Assembly (NCBI GenBank): GCA_963971305.1
Contig: CAXARO010000971.1
Span: forward strand, 1-64,000
Direction: 5' to 3'
From: Arcuatula senhousia
Taxonomy: Eukaryota; Mollusca; Bivalvia; Mytilida; Mytilidae
DNA: 64,000 nt
In this document: in pieces, positions 54,199-64,000 of the stretch
Numbering within the stretch: position 1 is the first letter of the stretch
Layout: each line of letters starts with the position of its first letter
Position numbers and translations under genes: made by a program
Notes under the pieces: generated by a model
What the model was told of the DNA's origin: nothing
What the model saw: only the letters and a program-made list of their open reading frames with translations
Database searches by the model: none

Positions 54199-55233
54199 CT
54201 GTATTACAATCTACATGTAGTCTACTCAGTATGGTCATCAAGGTCATGACAGTAACATACATGTATTTATGTATGTAGCAAGTATAAAAATAATATAATA
54301 TATAAAGATTTGGTGTCATAACTTTCATTCAATCATTGGCCTGTCAAATATGTTTACTATAGTAGCAAATGAACTGTTGATTCATCAGAGAGTCTTTGAC
54401 AAATGAATAAAATTATAAATCAAAGTGCACAGCACTGCAAGGGTTAGGTTGCTGTTCTACAGCTTAAAATAAGATGAAATGTGTTTTCCCTTTCAACACC
54501 ACACTTCATATTGATGTACATGTACTTTTCCAACCTAGTTTATCTTAGTTAAGATCAATGTCAAATTATTTACCCTAAATACAGCCATGGTTTGCTATCT
54601 TTTTCAAAAAAACTCTTGAACGGATGACAAGTCATATCAATGCTCTGAAAATTTGCAGGGTTCAATATGCTATGGTTGTAGCATCTTGTATATCTTGTGA
54701 ATTAAAAAGCAGGACTGCTATTTAAAGTGAATTGGTAACAAATATATAAGGCAAAAAAGTATGTGTGCTACTGGTTTCATATAGATCTGAATAAAAAACT
54801 TTGCCAACAGCATGATGATACGACAGCAACATGTTTCTTTATTTATTTTTATTTTCTAATTTTTGTTTATAGTTTTTATAATTCAATAATTTTAATCAGA
54901 AATACATGTACAAAAATTTACCTATTACAATTTCCGGAACAGCCTAGGTAACTAATTCTGAGCCTCCAAATCGCATTACCTGAGGGATTTTTATACGAAA
55001 AACAAACTCACTACATATTTTAAATTGTACCGTGTTTACCAACACAATTTCTAATCAATTTTAACGAATACTTAATTCTTACACCAGCAGTACTTTAAAT
55101 TTGAACACAACATGTTGAACCCTGTCCGTTGCCCAATGTTGATAGTCGCTCTGGACACATGCAGCTGACGAGTGGACATGATTGCATTTCCAAAGGCATT
55201 ATTTTAGGACTAATTCCCAACCACATTTTCATA
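54199..55233. other. Intergenic DNA, nothing recognised
   Basis: A/T-rich, only short frames, no matched repeat. Confidence 0.4.
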
Positions 55234-55596
55234 AACAAGGGGGTGCACTAAGTCGTGCTAATCCTACCCCCACTCGAACATTAGAAAACGGGAAAATGAC
55301 CAACTGATCTGGAAAGGGGAGGCACGGTACATTTCATCATGCTTAAGCTGTGTACCAAATTAAAAATCAATCCCTTCATTGGAAGCTGAGAAATCTGTTA
55401 CGATTGGCCCTTAAAAAAGTACAAGTCAGCTCAGAGAACCGGAATTGATCACATACTGACATAGAAACTAAGATTGTATGATCCTGTCAAGATAAAGCTG
55501 TCCCTTCAATAGAAGCCAAGATATTGTACCAGATGGACGGACAGACGATCAAGGTGATTGCAATATAGCCCTCTCTCGTACGAGTGGGGGTATAAA
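55234..55596 (-). mobile_element. Pearl-like element (family CCCCCACTCG), short copy with about two core units
   Basis: Same family as 3439-4146. On the minus strand it begins TATACCCCCACTCGTACGAG, has a short CTGTCCGTCC microsatellite and ends CGAGTGGGGGTA, small hairpin, CCCCCTTGTTT. The subterminal inverted repeat is a perfect 12 bp. Confidence 0.7.
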
Positions 55597-55654
55597 AATT
55601 CAATAGATTTTTACACACAACCCTAAAAATTATGTGTAAAACTTACACCCTTTT

Positions 55655-55775
55655 TTTCTTTTGGTCCAATACTCTCCACAAAACATTTGATTTCTCCAAA
55701 AGATGACTTCATAGCCCAACTGTACGAACGATAGCATAAGGGCTAAGCAACCTTACCCTTAAAAACAGAAGACGA
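55655..55775. repeat. Dispersed repeat, copy 1 (TTTTGGTCCAA ... GCAACCTTACCC)
   Basis: Aligns with 57207-57320 in the same orientation: TTTTGGTCCAA, TCCACAAAACA, ACTTCATAG, GCATAAGGG, GCAACCT-ACCCT. Non-coding. Confidence 0.5.
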
Positions 55776-57206
55776 TGCCCCATGTGTAATACCCTAACCA
55801 GAAACAAGAATTCCCACAGCTTTCAAAAATTTCAAAACATATGCAAATAGCTATCCTTAACTGCCCTATTAAATTTCATATCACACCACAGGAGCCTGCA
55901 CATGGCATTTGGGGTCGAGAGTCAAAGAGCCAGCAGCGGTTGAGCTAGGAAAAGGGGCCTGCTACCGGTACAGTGTATTTGGAATAAAGTAAAAGATGAA
56001 GCAGGTCCCTGTATATGTACTGAGTGTAAAATCTGACAGATCTGAAAATTGCTTTGGATGTACATGTACATTGTGCAGAAATAATTGCCCCTAAAATAAG
56101 AGGAATACCGTAAAACACTACATAGCCAATGAAATTTGTTGAAATGAGTTGGGTAAATCTTCTTGTCTTTAATTTTGTACATTTATTGATATTTCCCTCT
56201 ATTTTCAAAATGCAATTAACAATTTAATCTCTAATATTTATGCTAAAATTATTGCATGTATAACATATGATAAGAAAATGACTGTTTAGCCCTGCCCCAC
56301 ACTACCACTCACAGGTGCTAGTAAAGTGAAAATAGAATTGGAATGCAAAGTTGATCTATGTTCAAGGTTAACATGTACATGTATATAAATGTGAACCATG
56401 TTGACAGGAGATACAATTTGATAAATGTAATCAAAACAATTTAATCGTTTGAGTATTAACATTATCCATTTATGAACACCTGCGAGAGTGTTTATAATTA
56501 ATTTAACGTAAACAATCATTTATTCAATCTGTTAAATATTTGTTTTCCATCTATAAATATAGTTTCTTTATCTGTAGAAATAAACATTTGGTGCATGTAC
56601 AAGTACACTTGGCCCACATCGGCACATGTAAATGTTTACATTTCATTGATCACGTGGAAAATTCTTAATGCCGATATGACACATTCTAGCTTCAAGAATA
56701 ACATGACAACTTTTAAAAACATGTTAAATGTACATCAGTCAATAAGGATTTTCTTACCAGTAGAAATTATTTCTAAACAGGATGATTTTCGCAAATAAAT
56801 CAAAGAATAAATCTTTCATGCATCCTTGAGTCATAATGTTTACATTTTACTGAAATCACCTGAAAAATTAATTCGCCGATGTGGCGCCAATTTCAAAGGC
56901 TAGCATGACAACTTTTTTAACGTGTTAAATGTATACAAGTCTTGCAGCCAAACTCATATTTATTGCAGAAAAGTAAATCAGATTGCTCTGATTGAATTCC
57001 TATGTAAAACAACTATAGTACAACAACAACAAATAGTCGGACTATTTTACCGCGGAATGTTTATTTTGCTATATGTTAAGTCCCATTAGTGATTCGGCTA
57101 AATTGTTAGCTCTAAAATCGAGCAAAAAACCTGCTTTTCTACCCTTGCCTTGACTTCAATCATAGATAAGCTTGCATATTTGCTAATAAAAACATATTTT
57201 GAAAAA
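55776..57206. other. Intergenic DNA, no gene seen
   Basis: Includes a fragment (55889-55960) similar to 8969-9010. The overlapping minus-strand frames of 86-87 residues lie on repeat-like sequence and show no domain. Confidence 0.4.
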
Positions 57207-57320
57207 CTTTTGGTCCAACCTTTTCCACAAAACACAGGATTTCCAAAATTTACTTCATAGTCTAACAAAACGACCGGCGGCATAAGGGTTTTGGTTGCTT
57301 CGCAACCTCACCCTAAAAAA
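57207..57320. repeat. Dispersed repeat, copy 2
   Basis: Related to 55655-55775. It contains GGTTGCTTCGCAACC, a small palindrome near its right end. Confidence 0.5.
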
Positions 57321-57700
57321 CTACTGAATTTATCGGTTATTTGTGACATGTTACAATAACATGTACAAACGCTTTCAGTTTTAAATTCTTTCAAGTTAAA
57401 CATATAATTACAAATATAATTCAAAATATACTTATCTGACTGATTCTGTCCTTTTAAAAGGTCATTTTTGTCCAGAGGTGATATTCTGAATTGTCATCGT
57501 GTTTTTCTCTCCGACATAATTTTAAATAATTGTCACCGTTTTTATCAATATCAACAAATAATTTCACACGTTTGACATTATTTTAAGCATAACTAAATCA
57601 CTGTGTATTGGTGTCATTTTCCAGACTAAAATATGGATAAATAGTCTATAAATCATCAAAAGAAAACATATTGTTTTCATTTATCTCGCGAGCGCGTTCA

Positions 57701-58156
57701 GGTAACATAACAGGAATTAAGTATTGCGCAACCGGAAGTCAGACTGTGACAGAGCTTGAAGCTAGATATTAAAACTTTGCTGGACTGTGATTGGATTATA
57801 ATATCAAGACTTGATTATCAATGTATGTTTTCAAGTTTTTAAATGGATGTAGTTCAATAAAATAAGAATAAAATTTTCCACATGATGGATAATTTTTTTG
57901 GGTGATTTTTCAAACAAGGATGAAATTTTCATTAACACCGGAGAAAATTGAATGTAAACATCCGCCAGCTGAACTCGGCATTCAACAGCTCTCTCAAAAG
58001 GCGGTCAACATATGATTTGACACCACTTATTCAATGGGAAAAAGGTTACACCATATAGATTAAATTTTATTTACATCAAACACTCTTCAGGGAAAGGTTG
58101 AAAGACTGAAAATAGTTGTTTGATTATAAAGGGGAAGCAATTACCATAATGTTCCC
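57701..58156 (+). mobile_element. 456 bp MITE-like element, copy 1
   Basis: Begins GGTAACATAACAGG and ends ATGTTCCC (GGTAACAT versus GGGAACAT, 7 of 8). Flanked on the left by TTCA and on the right by TATA. Copy 2 (59040-59495) is the same length and differs by about two bases. No coding frame. Confidence 0.7.
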
Positions 58157-59039
58157 TATAGCCAAAATTATGTTTCTGTGTTTTCTTAACTCAAGCTCTT
58201 TATATCCACTTGTTTTGGTCTTATTTATTCATATCAAGTCTAATTGAAGTCCTGAGTCACACCATCACTTAGTATTTCTGTTTTTTGGCTCAAATAAAAC
58301 ACATTTTGAAAAATACATTGATTTCAATGGAATTTTATGCCGCAGTCACATTATTTGTCTTCTGAGTGTCTCTTCTTATCTAAATTACTTGCCGTACTTA
58401 CTGAATAAGTCATTTAGTAAAGCCCTACTCACAAAAGCTGAACAAACCTTTCATTGATTTCATTATTTTTTTCAACAGCTATGGACTTAGCACCAGAATC
58501 AACATTTGCGCCATGAATGCATAAGAGGGAAGAAAAATTATGGATCAATGATAGGCTTCAACTATGGTTTATAAAGCATTCTTGCTCATACGCAGGTAAA
58601 TTTCTATCAAATTCTGTATAACATGTTGAAATATTTATGTTCATTTTTCTTTATTTACATATTGCGACGTGGCAGTTAAAAATATTTTAGACGGCCAATT
58701 TTCTAGGTACACAATTTTCATTCTTTTTCTTTGTTTAGAATAAATCCCCATTCAAATGCTCAATGTGGAAAATAAGTAGCAATACTATGTATCTTTCCTA
58801 CTAAAAAGATAAGAATAGAAAACATTGCTTAAAATTTTGTTTATTTAGACATTGTGTGTTGTTATATTTTGTAGGATTTTCATCGTTGGCCGCAGCCGAA
58901 CAGTAGACATTCTTAAATCACCACAGGAAGTTAAAAAAGAGGTACAAAGATTTGAAAACTTTTCGTTATTCTTAAAAACAGATTAAAATACAAGAAAAAA
59001 GTGTTTCGCGAACAAATATCATGCAGGCCTAACAGTATA
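58157..59039 (+). other. 883 bp spacer between the two 456 bp copies
   Basis: Starts and ends with TATA. It contains exon-like acceptor contexts (TTTCAACAG|CTATGGAC near 58480) but no coding frame of useful length. Nothing recognised. Confidence 0.4.
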
Positions 59040-59495
59040 GGTAACATAACAGGAATTAAGTATTGCGCAACCGGAAGTCAGACTGTGACAGAGCTTGAAG
59101 CTAGATATTAAAACTTTGCTGGACTGTGATTGGATTATAATATCAAGACTGGATTATCAATGTATGTTTTCAAGTTTTTAAATGGATGTAGTTCAATAAA
59201 ATAAGAATAAAATTTTCCACATGATGGATAATTTTTTTGGGTGATTTTTCAAACAAGGATGAAATTTTCATTAACACCGGAGAAAATTGAATGTAAACAT
59301 CCGCCAGCTGAACTCGGCATTCAACAGCTCTCTCAAAAGGCGGTCAACATATGATTTGACACCACTTATTCAATGGGAAAAAGGTTACACCGTATAGATT
59401 AAATTTTATTTACATCAAACACTCTTCAGGGAAAGGTTGAAAGACTGAAAATAGTTGTTTGATTATAAAGGGGAAGCAATTACCATAATGTTCCC
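59040..59495 (+). mobile_element. 456 bp MITE-like element, copy 2
   Basis: Direct-orientation copy of 57701-58156, flanked on the left by TATA and on the right by TTCA, i.e. the reverse of copy 1's flanks. Confidence 0.7.
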
Positions 59496-59499
59496 TTCA

Positions 59500-61999
59500 G
59501 CCGTTGAACAACCGGAAGTAAACAAAAAGATATAATTTCATGACGTGACGGAAGCCGAATGAACTAATTACGGATTTACTAGTAAGTGAATTTAAATTTA
59601 CAATCTCTTTATCAATTCGCTCTATACTATAGATTAAAAAAAATATTAATCATCTAGGAAAATTTATCTATTTTCCTTTAAAAATTGTGAAAACAGCTAA
59701 AAATGCTTCTTTTTTATACTGATTTTGATTGAGTTGTGGACTAGATTAGCCCAGGGAATTAGAATACAATGTATTAGCCCCTTGAGGATCTAGTGGACCA
59801 TGAGTGAAGAACGACCCCTAACTTAGGGACCAACAATTTTAATTCATTGATATTAATTATTATTTTGTAGGCACCATCACAAAATAAATTGTTTATAACT
59901 AGCATCAGAAATCCTTTTTGGAAAATACTAGGCAATTTTGGGGGCAATGCTGGACAAAAGGGGGTGTCCCGATTAGACCTTCAACTATATTATACGGTTG
60001 TGAATGATGTATGAAATTGCTACTGAATAACTTTTCTAAAAGTTCCAACATTAATGATTTAGATATGCATGTATCAGTGGTTGGAAATAGGGTAATTCCT
60101 CCAACAAATGGATAAGGCAATACAAGGTGGGACGTATATAGTAGGGAGGAGAGTCCTCAATTAGTATTCTATAAACCTTTTTGCCAACGTTTAATAAAAT
60201 CTTTATTCTTTTTATGTTTTTATCTTGAACATTATTCTTTATATTTTTTGGGTCATATTCTCTTTTCTGCATTTTGGCAATGTTTCTATACAGGGGGTAA
60301 ATTTGTAAATTCTTATGGCAATTATTATCTATTTTTAAACTTTCGCACTCATTTGATTGTGCTATTCGGGTTGTGTTTTTTTTAATATGTTATCCTTCTA
60401 GGATACATAACATTTAGATAGGCTAACAAAATCTTTGTACCACTCGGGGAAAAAAACAAATCTGAAAGAACTATTTTCACTTTTGGTATATATAGGTATT
60501 TTACCTTGTATGGTAATCATAATATGTATTGGTGTAAAATTCATTACAACTTCAACAGTTTTCCAACATAGGTTGCATAAATACATGATCCAGAATACTT
60601 CTAGATCCAGGGGGCAAGGGGTCGTGGTCTCCCCTTTATTGCATATTTTTTTTTGTATGAAATTGACTAAGCTGCATGAAATTTTCATCACATATTGACA
60701 TTTTTAGCGATATCGCCCCACTCTCATAGAAACTCTGGATCCGCCTCTGGTTCTATGCACTTTTGGAACCTGGCCATGGGTATACCATGAGGTTAAAATT
60801 CGAACATAAACTAAGACAAAAAAAAAGAAGCGAAAAAACGAACGCACACTCTTTTGGTCACATTATTACAAGCATGGTGGATACAGAAAACAAAGTGAAT
60901 GTAGAAAGTAGCCTTAAAACATCATTGTCTTCTATTTGAGATATTAGACAAAAACAAAGATTTTGTGAAGGTCAAATAACTAACATGTATGCGTCCTAGG
61001 CCTTATTGTATAAAATCATTGAAAATCATTATACAAATACAAAATACAAATAAGTTTATTGGCCAATTAAGGGCCCTCAAGGGGCAAAGACAGTACAACA
61101 TAAATATGATTATAAGTCATAACAAAATGATTCATGAACAACAAATGTAACGACAGGACGTTCTTGATTAAAAGTTCAATAATAACATATAATTATTAAA
61201 TTATGTTTGATTCCTGTAGAAAGACACCAAGATGTTTAATATTTTCATCATTTTCACAAGTGAAACACCAGAAAATTAAGTTTATCAAAATCAGATAGAT
61301 TGATAAAATTGTCATTGGACTTTTTAACAATATCAAAAAGTACCTCTCTATCATTGACAAATTTAGGACATTCAGAAAAATAATTGATCTCATCTTCCAC
61401 TTTATCTAAGTTACATTTATCACAAATTCTAAGATAAAGTGGAATGGAAGGATTAGAATATCTTCCTTATAAGATTAAATTTCATTTTAAAAGTCCATTA
61501 TACAGATTGTTTAAATAAAAGGTTTTAAAATGTTGCCTTGATGTTATCCTTAGCCAAATTCATAGTTAATAAACAGTGTTTAAGTCATGTGTTATTCATT
61601 ATAGATAGCCTTTTAGTATATATAGCCACCCCATTTTTTTCTTTATTTTTCTTGACCCTCCAACCATTATGATCATACATGTATCATGTACAAATATATC
61701 TGGTTGTCTTATTTCCAGAATACATAAAACCATGCAACTATCATTTTTTTTTTAATCTTATACATTTATTTTTAAGAACATTTTATTCTATTGTGACATG
61801 GACATGAAGTTATCCCTTTCAATCTGAAAATTATATGTTTGCTTTCTTTTCAATTTAAAGCAAACTTTGTATCAATTTTCAAATTTTTGCATGAAAAAAA
61901 ATGCATGAAAACCATACATAAATTTCAAACAAAATTGACACGAACATTTTTTCGGACCAATTTCATGTGAATTTCGCATGAAAATGATACGAAAAATTT
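59500..61999. other. Intergenic DNA, no gene seen
   Basis: A/T-rich with scattered short frames that lack motifs. The end of a GGATCCGCC-type repeat lies at about 60598-60747 (CTAGATCCAGGGGGC on the left, CTGGATCCGCC on the right), possibly related to 6695-6834. The 61840-62150 segment repeats phrases like TTTCGCATGAAAATG and forms the 3' flank of the Gypsy remnant. Confidence 0.4.
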
Positions 62000-62159
62000 T
62001 CACAAATTACATGCCAATTTCGCACAAATATTATACAACAATTTCGCATGAAAATGGTACGAATTTATTTTGGTGTCAATTTGATGCAAAATTCGTGTCA
62101 TTTTCGCACAAAATGAGCTTCGTACAAATTTCGTGCGAAGCATTTTTGCCTGTGTATAG

Positions 62160-62497
62160 CTCGTATTGCGATTATCTGATTCTGACACGTGACTAGAGTA
62201 TTCTGATTGTCTAGAACTATTTTGACCTGAATAAGAGCTTCTATTATTGTGACGTCTATATATCTGCTCAGGTTCAAATTCGGCGGCTAAAGGATTCAAG
62301 GATCTAGGTAGTAGATTTTGACTTCTAGATCTTGTAAATGCCAAATCATCGTCCGAATCTAAACTAAGTTCATCGTACATCCTAGCTTTTTCGGCGGTCT
62401 TCGCGGCTGCCTTGTACGCAAACTGTAATCTTTTCTTCAGACTTGATACATACGTGCTATAGTCACCCGAGGAGTTTGGGTTGACGTCATTTCCCAA
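62160..62497 (-). pseudogene. Ty3/Gypsy pol remnant, region after the integrase core (frameshifted)
   Basis: Continues the integrase in another frame: AIDAFLGNDVNP, then STYVSSLKKRLQFAYKAAAK, matching the segment after the Gypsy integrase core. From MYDELSLDSDDD onward (LLPRSLNPLAAEFEPEQIYR) it no longer resembles the expected integrase C terminus and may be another part of the element. The frame runs on into repeat DNA to 62000, which I do not count as coding. Confidence 0.6.
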
Positions 62498-62511
62498 AAA
62501 CGCATCAATAG

Positions 62512-63315
62512 CTAATGCCAGCCAAACATAAGAAAGTGGGGACTGTACCCTGTACTTTCATGCTTTGTGGCGTTGTAGGCATGGACTAACGGTGCCACAT
62601 AACTTTTCCAGTTAGCTTTCTTATCCTCCTCGAGGGTACCAAGCATATTCAATAAAGTCTGGTTAAATCGCTCACACTGACCATTCCCTTGTGGGTGATA
62701 CGGGGTAGTGCGAGATTTCTTTATCCCAGCCAACAAACATAACTCACCGATAACTTTGGACTCAAAATTCCTACCTTGGTCGCTATGAATGCGAGAAGGA
62801 AATGAATAGTGTTGCACAAAGTTTTCCCATAAGCACTTTGCTGTAGTCTTTGCAGATTGATTTCTTGTAGGGATAGCTTGTGCGTACCTAGTGAAATGAT
62901 CAGTAATGACTAATATATTTTCATAACCACCAATAGATCTATCCACCGTAAGATAGTCAATACATACGATTTCTAAAGGTTGAGATGAAGATATATTTAC
63001 TAATTCAGCTGATTTACCAGATTTTGACTTTCGAAGAATACAGTTCGGACTAGACGAAACCTTCCTTTCTACGTCGCGATCCATACCTGGCCAATAATAT
63101 CTAGCTTTTACCAACGACAGAGTCCTAACTCTACCTTTATGACCTACATCATCATGTAGACCAACACGAGCAGTCTCATGATAAACACAGGGCAACACAA
63201 GTTGAAATACTGACTCGTTGTTGATACAACACTTCCGATATAATACTGCATCTCTTATAACTAACTGGTTTAACCCACCACTTCTTTGGAAGTGCCTGTA
63301 CCAAGTCAGGACCAT
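62512..63315 (-). pseudogene. Ty3/Gypsy integrase (zinc-binding region and DDE core)
   Basis: About 267 codons. The N-terminal part, QLVIRDAVLYRK and HDDVGHKGRVRTLSLV with RYYWPGM, is the HHCC region, but VSSSPNC has serine where the first cysteine is usual, so zinc binding is probably impaired. The core shows Asp in CIDYLTVD, Asp in IHSDQGRNFES and Glu in NGQCERFNQTL, the DDE triad. It ends LMFGWH then TAG. The next frame picks up AIDAF, so a small deletion shifted the frame. The first residues (WYRHFQ) derive from an inserted repeat, so the ATG is not the true start. Confidence 0.85.
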
Positions 63316-63716
63316 TGCTGGATCTTTAATTCTTCTGGTTTTGTGTTTCTCTAAAATGAAAATTACAACAAAGTTCCAGACAAAAGCTTCTGTATTTTGT
63401 TCATGATAATTTTCATATCTTTATACATGTCCTATTATGTTCGACTTATAAAACCTAATTCCAAGAAAACTTTACAGTGTCACACTATTTTACGTAACTA
63501 TATATTATGGGTTCAGCAACTTCTACAATGTCACACTATTCTATGTAACTATATATATTATGGACTTCGCAATGGAAGAGGAAGGTTTGGGGCCATAAAA
63601 CCTAGTTTTACCCACCATTTCGTTTGAAATGCCTGTACCAAGTCAGGACCATTGCGATCCACCAGTTCTCCGGTATGACTGATTCGTTTTTGTCATTTTC
63701 TCTGGACTATGAGATT
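63266..63716 (-). repeat. Dispersed repeat inserted in Gypsy pol, with duplicated GGTCCTGACTTGGTACAGGC block
   Basis: Separates two pol segments that are normally contiguous (KLLKELDN at 63740 and QLVIRDAVL at 63265). The block GCCTGTACCAAGTCAGGACC on the + strand occurs at about 63294 and 63632, each followed by CATTGC. I recall CCTGACTTGGTACAGGCATTT as widespread in mussel sequences. Confidence 0.5.
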
Positions 63717-63718
63717 GA

Positions 63719-63973
63719 TCATTCAAGTTCGGTGATTTTGTTATTACCTTTATTATCCAATTCCTTCAACAATTTTCTGACGTCATATATCTCAGACTGA
63801 ATTTGGCGTTTTGACGGTTTCTGACCAGCTTTCAAGAAGTCGATAACTTTGTTAATTGTGACGTCATTCTTCTGTTCTAATGACCAATTAATACCAGCCA
63901 AATTTGGTAACGTTTCAGTTTCTATATTATCATCCACATTGTCAATTATTTGCGCTTCTTGGGCTAGCAACAA
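63719..63973 (-). pseudogene. Ty3/Gypsy pol segment between RNase H and integrase, running toward the window end
   Basis: Reads AGINWSLEQKNDVTINKVID and FLKAGQKPSKRQIQSE, then IYDVRKLLKELDN, matching the linker ahead of the Gypsy integrase. The upstream RT/RNase H would lie beyond the window. It ends in the inserted repeat (KGNNKITELE). Confidence 0.7.
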
Positions 63974-64000
63974 ACTTTCGACAATCGGGTGTTCATACTG

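Noticed and set aside
57701..59495. Plain LTR retrotransposon with 456 bp LTRs
   Set aside because: The ends are GG...CC with a TIR-like match rather than TG...CA, the interior has no coding capacity, and the inner flanks match each other (TATA). Kept only as an alternative explanation.
1..64000. tRNA, rRNA or other structured RNA genes
   Set aside because: No cloverleaf with A/B boxes or rRNA-like block was recognised by eye. A covariance-model scan could not be run, so weak candidates may be missed.
1..64000. Host protein-coding gene
   Set aside because: Every protein with recognisable domains sits inside transposon boundaries or is a transposon protein. Short exon-like splice contexts elsewhere (for example near 58480) gave no usable frame.

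Overview
The window looks like a transposon-dense, gene-poor stretch of a bivalve genome, most likely a marine mussel (Mytilidae). The evidence is its A/T richness, the very frequent TACATGTA-type words, several dispersed repeats that I recall as typical of mussel sequence (one with the core GACGCGCGTTTCGTCT, one with CCTGACTTGGTACAGGCA), and many 'pearl'-type repeats built from a terminal hairpin, a CCGT/GTCC microsatellite and tandem core units. The species is inference; no host gene could be recognised.

Layout. 1-10.9 kb: two SINE-like copies with 12-13 bp target duplications (48-565 and 9341-9786), a fold-back element (1102-1502), and pearl-like elements at 3.4-4.1, 4.3-5.9 and 7.4-8.3 kb. 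10.9-23.4 kb: one large P-superfamily transposon with perfect 32 bp terminal inverted repeats and a 7-8 bp target duplication. It carries a decayed, intron-containing P-type transposase on the + strand and a convergent, decayed PHD-finger gene on the - strand. Two pearl-like elements sit in its introns in inverted orientation. 23.9-30.4 kb: a nested array of non-autonomous Helentron-like elements, with six stacked 5' ends, complete elements inside one another and a 2.2-2.5 kb higher-order repeat. 30.4-42.7 kb: the 3' end of a Ty3/Gypsy element interrupts one of these repeats, and its apparent LTR is in turn interrupted by a 10 kb Helentron (32161-42173). The Helentron has all of its recognisable catalytic motifs: HUH/two-tyrosine Rep, PIF1-like helicase and a C-terminal AP-like endonuclease. 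A multi-exon lysine-rich accessory frame precedes it and connects only through an 11-A run.

42.7-46.9 kb: a Tc1/mariner-like MITE full of 32 bp hairpin repeats (44189-44811) and another pearl-like element. 46.9-53.6 kb: a complete BEL/Pao LTR retrotransposon on the - strand with near-identical LTRs and a 5 bp duplication. It lacks reverse transcriptase and RNase H through an apparently in-frame deletion and carries an 8 bp duplication frameshift in integrase. 54-60 kb: small MITEs, a pearl-like element and a pair of 456 bp elements with exchanged target duplications. 62-64 kb: a broken Ty3/Gypsy pol on the - strand running off the window end.

How it fits together: the 10 kb Helentron shares its terminal blueprint (5' hairpin, microsatellite, about 160 bp core repeats, subterminal inverted repeat, 3' hairpin) with the many coding-less pearl-like elements here. 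It or close relatives are therefore plausible sources of the machinery that moves them. The most unusual single object is the large two-gene P-type transposon.
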